Shown piece after piece: positions 60,509 through 64,000 of a stretch of 64,000 nt of DNA. Below the pieces are notes generated by a model that was not told the DNA's origin, searched no databases, and saw only the letters and a list, made by a program, of their open reading frames with translations. Source of the stretch: Deltaproteobacteria bacterium (GTDB lineage Bacteria > JAEEML01); the NCBI GenBank assembly GCA_016283195.1, contig JAEEML010000167.1:3972-67971 (forward strand), given 5' to 3'. Every line of letters starts with the position of its first letter. Position 1 is the stretch's first letter. Made by a program: the position numbers and the translations under genes.

Positions 60509-62959
60509 ATGCCCCAAATTGCCGTTAAGGTGGCTCTTTTACAAGCCCTTAAAAAGCCCCTTACTTATCTTGTGCCGCCGCAACTGGCAGATAAATTACA
60601 GGTTGGAACGCCGCTTATTGTGCCGCTGGGAAATGGCAGTGCAAGAGGCTATGTTGTAGAAATTTTAAAAGATGTTCCGGAAAATTCTTCTTTTGAAATC
60701 AAAGAGATAAAAGGTATTGCCCAAACGCTTTCGCCTTTCCCGCCGAGCCATATTCAATTTTTGATGCGGGCCGCTTCTTATTATCAGGTGGCGGTTGGCG
60801 AGCTTTTGCTCTCCTCATTGCCGCCTAACCAAAAGGGGCAGGAAAAATATCGCCTTGCCGCTAATTTTGCGGATTCCCTCGCGAAATGCCGCCTGGGCTC
60901 AAGCGAGGAGGCTGTTATAGCGCTACTGAAAGAGGGCCGCGCCGTTAGCCAATTGGCTCTAAGCCGGCAGCTAAAAAAGCCGCTAACGCTTTTGAAGCCG
61001 GTTTTAAAGCGCCTGCTCGCCAAAAATCTGCTTGAAGTGCTTTACGCAAAAGAGAGCGGCCCGCGTATTGTGCGCACTGTGAAGGCTCTTTACTCAAAAG
61101 AGCTTGAGAAAATGGCCTGGCAACTGGCTACTAAAGCTCCCAAAGCTATTGAGCTCTGGCGCTCTTTGCCTCAGGATGAGGAAAAGGCTCTGGCCTCTCT
61201 TGGCGGCGGTGGTATTTATGCCAAAGTCAACTGGCTACAGGAGCGCGGCTTTGTGGAGTGCGCTTTTGCCCTTTTAAGTGAGCAGGGAAAAACCGAATTA
61301 AGCATTAAAAACGAGGCGGAACTGGCTGCGCCGCTGCCGCTAAATAATGAACAAAAATCTGTACTTAAAGCTATTACTGATAAAATCGACAGCGGCTTTA
61401 GTCCTTTTTTGCTCCACGGTGTTACCGGCTCCGGCAAAACCGAAGTATATATGCAGGCCATTGCCGAAGTTTTGGCTAAGGGTAAAAAGGCGCTGGTTTT
61501 GGTGCCGGAAATAGCTCTTACCCCGCAAACGCGCCTGCGTTTTATGCTGCGTTTCGGTGAAGATCGCATCGGGCTTTGGCACAGCGAACTTTCGGCCGGA
61601 GCCAGGCTTTCTATCTGGGAGCGGGCGGCCAGAGGTGAGCTTGATGTTCTGGTGGGCGCGCGAAGTGCTCTTTTTGTGCCTATGGCCAATCTTGGTATGG
61701 TGGTGGTGGATGAAGAGCACGATTATTCTTACAAGCAAGGTGAGGAGCCGCGCTATAACGGCCGTGATTTGGCGCTCCTTTTAGCGCAGGTAAATGAGGC
61801 GGTGGCTATTTTGGGATCGGCCACTCCTTCTCTTGAGAGTTACCACAATAGCTTACAGGGCAAGTATTGTTATCTCGCTCTCTTGAGGCGGGCTGTCAGT
61901 CAGACTCTGCCGCTGGTGGAAACTGTTGATATGCGCCGTGAGGTGGGCAAAGCTGTTGACGGCCAGCTTTCGCAGCCCCTGATTAATGCCCTGGCAGATA
62001 ATTTGGAGCGCCATGAGCAGAGCCTTATTTTTTTGAATCGCCGCGGTTTTGCTCCTTATGTTATTTGCCAGGATTGCGGCTATAATTTTACTTGTCCTAA
62101 TTGTGCGGTGGGGCTTACTTTCCATCAAAAGCGCCATCTTTTAAAATGTCACTATTGCGGCTACGAAATTCCCATGCCGGATAAATGCCCGACTTGTAAA
62201 GGTGAGCGCCTTTTGAAACTGGGGCTGGGGACAGAGCGGCTGGAAGATACTATTCAGCGCCTTTTTCCTACGGCCCGCCTGGCCCGTTTGGATCGCGATA
62301 CCGCGGCCAGCCGTCAGCGCCTGGAAGAGGTGCTGGCTGCTGTTCAGGCTGGGCAGGTGGATATTTTGCTTGGTACGCAAATGGTGAGCAAGGGGCACGA
62401 TTTCCCTAAAGTTACGCTGGTGGGAGTGGTGCAGGCCGATGCCGCGCTCAACTTTCCCGATTTTCGGGCGGCGGAGCGCACCTTTCAGCTGCTTACACAA
62501 GTGGCGGGGCGGGCAGGGCGCGGTGAGCTGCCGGGGCGGGTTTTAGTGCAAACTTTTGACCCGGAGAATTTTGCTATTAAGGCGGCTCTTAAGCATGATT
62601 GCCGCGCTTTTTGGAATAGAGAGCTCGCTATAAGAGAAGAGGTTGGTTATCCGCCTTTTACTCATTTGGCTATGTTGCGCTTTGAGGGGGAGGAGGAGAC
62701 TCCTGTCAGCGCGAGCGCGCAAAAAGTGGCAGAGCTTTTAAACAGGCGAATTGCCGCTTCCAACTTGCCGGCAGGGTTCATTACCATTTTGGGGCCGACT
62801 CCCGCGCCCATAGCTCGCATAAATGGCAAATATCGCTATCAGTTGCTTATCAAGTGCCAAAAGCGGGCTCATGTGGGCAAAATAATTAGCGATATTGATG
62901 GGTGTGTGGAAAAAAACGTGCACCTGATTGTGGATATAGACCCGGTGGATATGCTGTAA
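60509..62959 (+). CDS. priA: Primosomal replication restart helicase PriA
   Basis: 816 residues. The N-terminal DNA-binding domain binds the 3' end at stalled forks. Walker A is LLHGVTGSGKTEVYMQAI (about 305), and the DEAH-like box is VVVDEEHDYSYKQGEEPRYN (about 400). Eight zinc cysteines lie at about 519-565 (ICQDCGYNFTCPNCAVGLTF and LKCHYCGYEI with CPTCKG). Motif V/VI is visible in LGTQMVSKGHDFPKV and QVAGRAGRGE. It reloads the replicative helicase after fork collapse. The stop is followed by a stretch without a gene. Confidence 0.96.
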   Translation: MPQIAVKVALLQALKKPLTYLVPPQLADKLQVGTPLIVPLGNGSARGYVVEILKDVPENSSFEIKEIKGIAQTLSPFPPSHIQFLMRAASYYQVAVGELLLSSLPPNQKGQEKYRLAANFADSLAKCRLGSSEEAVIALLKEGRAVSQLALSRQLKKPLTLLKPVLKRLLAKNLLEVLYAKESGPRIVRTVKALYSKELEKMAWQLATKAPKAIELWRSLPQDEEKALASLGGGGIYAKVNWLQERGFVECAFALLSEQGKTELSIKNEAELAAPLPLNNEQKSVLKAITDKIDSGFSPFLLHGVTGSGKTEVYMQAIAEVLAKGKKALVLVPEIALTPQTRLRFMLRFGEDRIGLWHSELSAGARLSIWERAARGELDVLVGARSALFVPMANLGMVVVDEEHDYSYKQGEEPRYNGRDLALLLAQVNEAVAILGSATPSLESYHNSLQGKYCYLALLRRAVSQTLPLVETVDMRREVGKAVDGQLSQPLINALADNLERHEQSLIFLNRRGFAPYVICQDCGYNFTCPNCAVGLTFHQKRHLLKCHYCGYEIPMPDKCPTCKGERLLKLGLGTERLEDTIQRLFPTARLARLDRDTAASRQRLEEVLAAVQAGQVDILLGTQMVSKGHDFPKVTLVGVVQADAALNFPDFRAAERTFQLLTQVAGRAGRGELPGRVLVQTFDPENFAIKAALKHDCRAFWNRELAIREEVGYPPFTHLAMLRFEGEEETPVSASAQKVAELLNRRIAASNLPAGFITILGPTPAPIARINGKYRYQLLIKCQKRAHVGKIISDIDGCVEKNVHLIVDIDPVDML

Positions 62960-63076
62960 GCTAGTTATTTCCTGTTTGCGAGGGTGGACACCCAAATTAT
63001 TTAGTTCAATACACCTAGAACGCTGTGTGCTTTTTTTTGACCTCTCCTCTTAACTTGTTGGATTTTTAAGAAAATC

Positions 63077-63101
63077 GCCCCTCCCCGATGCAGGGAGGGG
63101 C
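63077..63101 (-). terminator. GC-rich hairpin, possible terminator of the Cys-rich gene
   Basis: Arms GCCCCTCCC and GGGAGGGGC (63077-63085, 63093-63101) with a seven-base loop. On the minus strand it is followed by GATTTTCTT, a broken T-rich run, so it may end transcripts of the gene at 63194. Its sequence also resembles the hairpin repeats at 1191 and 2360. The rest of 62960-63193 shows nothing further. Confidence 0.45.
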
Positions 63102-63193
63102 CAAAGGGAGCAAATGGCGAAAACAGAAAATGAAGTTATTAGCAAAACAGAAAATATTAGTGACTATATGGTTTTATATGTAGCCGTGCTTTA

Positions 63194-64000
63194 TTAGAAG
63201 TGTTGCATGCAGAAAGTTTCATTTTGACTTGTGCATGTTCCGTCTTTGCAACAGTAGCCAGAGCCACAATTTCCAGCACCGTTGTTGATATTTTTACATG
63301 TTCCTGTAGAACAGCTTTTGCAATCCCCAAAAGTGCGACATACAGTAGCACAGCAGTAACCGTCCTGACTGCAAATTCCGCTACTGCAGGTGCTACCGTT
63401 ACTGCAAGGAGTGCCATTGGGTGCACCATCATCAATAACGCAAGTACCGCTACTACACTTATAGCCGGTGGCACAATCGCTGTTGGAGGAACAACTGGTT
63501 TTACATGCACCGTTGCTGCAAATGTAATTTCCGCAACCTTGCGGTGAGCTTGTTGTGCAGCTTCCGTTTGAGCAACCGCGTATGTAAAGTGAACCACCGG
63601 AGCAGTAGTTTGCTCCGCAGTCATTCACTGTATCTGCTGCGCAACTTCCGCTGGTATTGCAGGTATATGACTGTGTTGCCGGGTGGCCATTAGTTGTTGT
63701 GCAAGTGGTTGGGCACGAATTTGCGCAACAGTGGACATTACAAATTCCGCTTAAACACTCAGAACCAGAGGAGCAGGTTTGCCCGTTGGTCTTGATGCAA
63801 TTTCCGCTGCCGTCGCAGGTGTAACCAGCTCCGCAACCATTATTGGTACCTGAAGGGGTGTTGCTGCAAGTGCCGCTTGAGTTACCTTGTTTACAAGTGC
63901 CACAAGAAGAAGCCACACAGTAGCCATGGTCGCAGGCTACGCTTAAACAATCGCTGTTTTGTGAGCATTCTTGCCCATTTACTTTTTTGCAAGCGCCACT
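63194..64000 (-). CDS. Cysteine-rich repeat protein, C-terminal part (runs off right edge)
   Basis: 268 codons are visible, open to the window edge. A GTG at 63916 is not a real start, since the upstream codons continue the same pattern (ACKKVNGQECSQNSDCLSVA). The protein consists of Cys/Gly/Ser/Asn-rich repeats such as CSSGSECLSGICNVHCC, CSSNSDCATGYKCSSGTC and CSNGSTCSSGICSQDGYCC, that is CxxxxxCxxGxC modules of Dickkopf-like type, stabilised by many disulfides. Such repeats are frequent in secreted proteins of Myxococcota and related groups. The signal peptide or anchor must lie outside. The end FCMQHF is unremarkable. Confidence 0.8.
   Translation of the reverse strand, partial: SGACKKVNGQECSQNSDCLSVACDHGYCVASSCGTCKQGNSSGTCSNTPSGTNNGCGAGYTCDGSGNCIKTNGQTCSSGSECLSGICNVHCCANSCPTTCTTTNGHPATQSYTCNTSGSCAADTVNDCGANYCSGGSLYIRGCSNGSCTTSSPQGCGNYICSNGACKTSCSSNSDCATGYKCSSGTCVIDDGAPNGTPCSNGSTCSSGICSQDGYCCATVCRTFGDCKSCSTGTCKNINNGAGNCGSGYCCKDGTCTSQNETFCMQHF

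Noticed and set aside
63914-63916. GTG as start of the cysteine-rich protein
   Set aside because: The same Cys-repeat pattern continues upstream to the window edge, so the gene is cut by the window and not started there.

Overview
The window reads as a chromosomal segment of a Gram-negative bacterium. Genes are packed tightly on both strands, with many lipoproteins, a Tat system, outer-membrane-type beta proteins and L,D-transpeptidase/LpoB-type envelope genes. Several features recall Myxococcota or other former Deltaproteobacteria: an MJ0042-type zinc ribbon + GYF-like + proline/alanine linker + TonB-like C-terminal protein (21845-23344), cysteine-rich Dickkopf-like repeats (63194-64000), a C-terminal tail resembling MYXO-CTERM (around 57070-57130), DivIVA, and a SAP-like CLWR protein. 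Fragments of the Fibrobacter succinogenes major paralogous domain are also present. The exact lineage cannot be fixed from the sequence alone.

Layout. 1-3500 is the accessory part: the 5' end of a type IIG restriction-modification gene running off the left edge, a 70-bp TTGC microsatellite upstream of it, three 50-bp direct repeats, GC-rich hairpins, a putative outer-membrane protein and two decayed Fib_succ_major gene remnants. 3.5-12.4 kb is mostly housekeeping: CLC channel, mnmA, birA-ispF-rlmKL, rplM-rpsI with a clear terminator, and an L,D-transpeptidase. 12.4-21.7 kb, all minus strand: PAP2 phosphatase, GT-C glycosyltransferase, rpiB, fabH, gyrB, GT9 heptosyltransferase, rlmN. 21.8-29.5 kb: the zinc-ribbon/TonB-like protein, an AlkP-superfamily hydrolase, an RsuA-type pseudouridine synthase, a hotdog dehydratase-like protein, a lipoprotein, a methyltransferase, a small exported protein and miaA. 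29.5-33.1 kb holds two tandem paralogues that join a transglutaminase-like (or degenerate) domain to a beta-rich, barrel-like C-terminus. 33.1-38 kb: maf-yggS-divIVA-yggU, then an LpoB-like lipoprotein behind a trypsin-like protease. 38-44 kb: a YcaO protein divergent from a 1429-residue 2-hydroxyacyl-CoA-dehydratase-activase-type protein. 44-52.8 kb: clpP, an RNA m5C methyltransferase, a large modular lipoprotein, tatA/B-tatC-exonuclease, and a chemoreceptor. 52.8-59.6 kb is a minus-strand block made of a kinase-like gene and a very long reading frame carrying two related large surface proteins. 59.7-64 kb: an exported protein, priA and the 3' part of a cysteine-rich repeat gene.

The most unusual items are: (1) the microsatellite inside a small leader ORF whose reading frame, with one unit fewer, would run exactly into the restriction gene start; (2) the tandem transglutaminase/beta-barrel enzyme-pseudoenzyme pair with no Sec signal, matching N-termini and matching promoters; (3) the 5.7-kb open frame at 53865-59564, broken by one amber codon inside a domain that is uninterrupted in its downstream paralogue, and lacking any stop between the C-terminal anchor of the first protein and the lipoprotein signal of the second; (4) a GyrB with Leu in place of the Asp of EGDSAGG and a roughly 75-residue acidic insertion.

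Functional assignments come from motif recognition only; no database search was possible.
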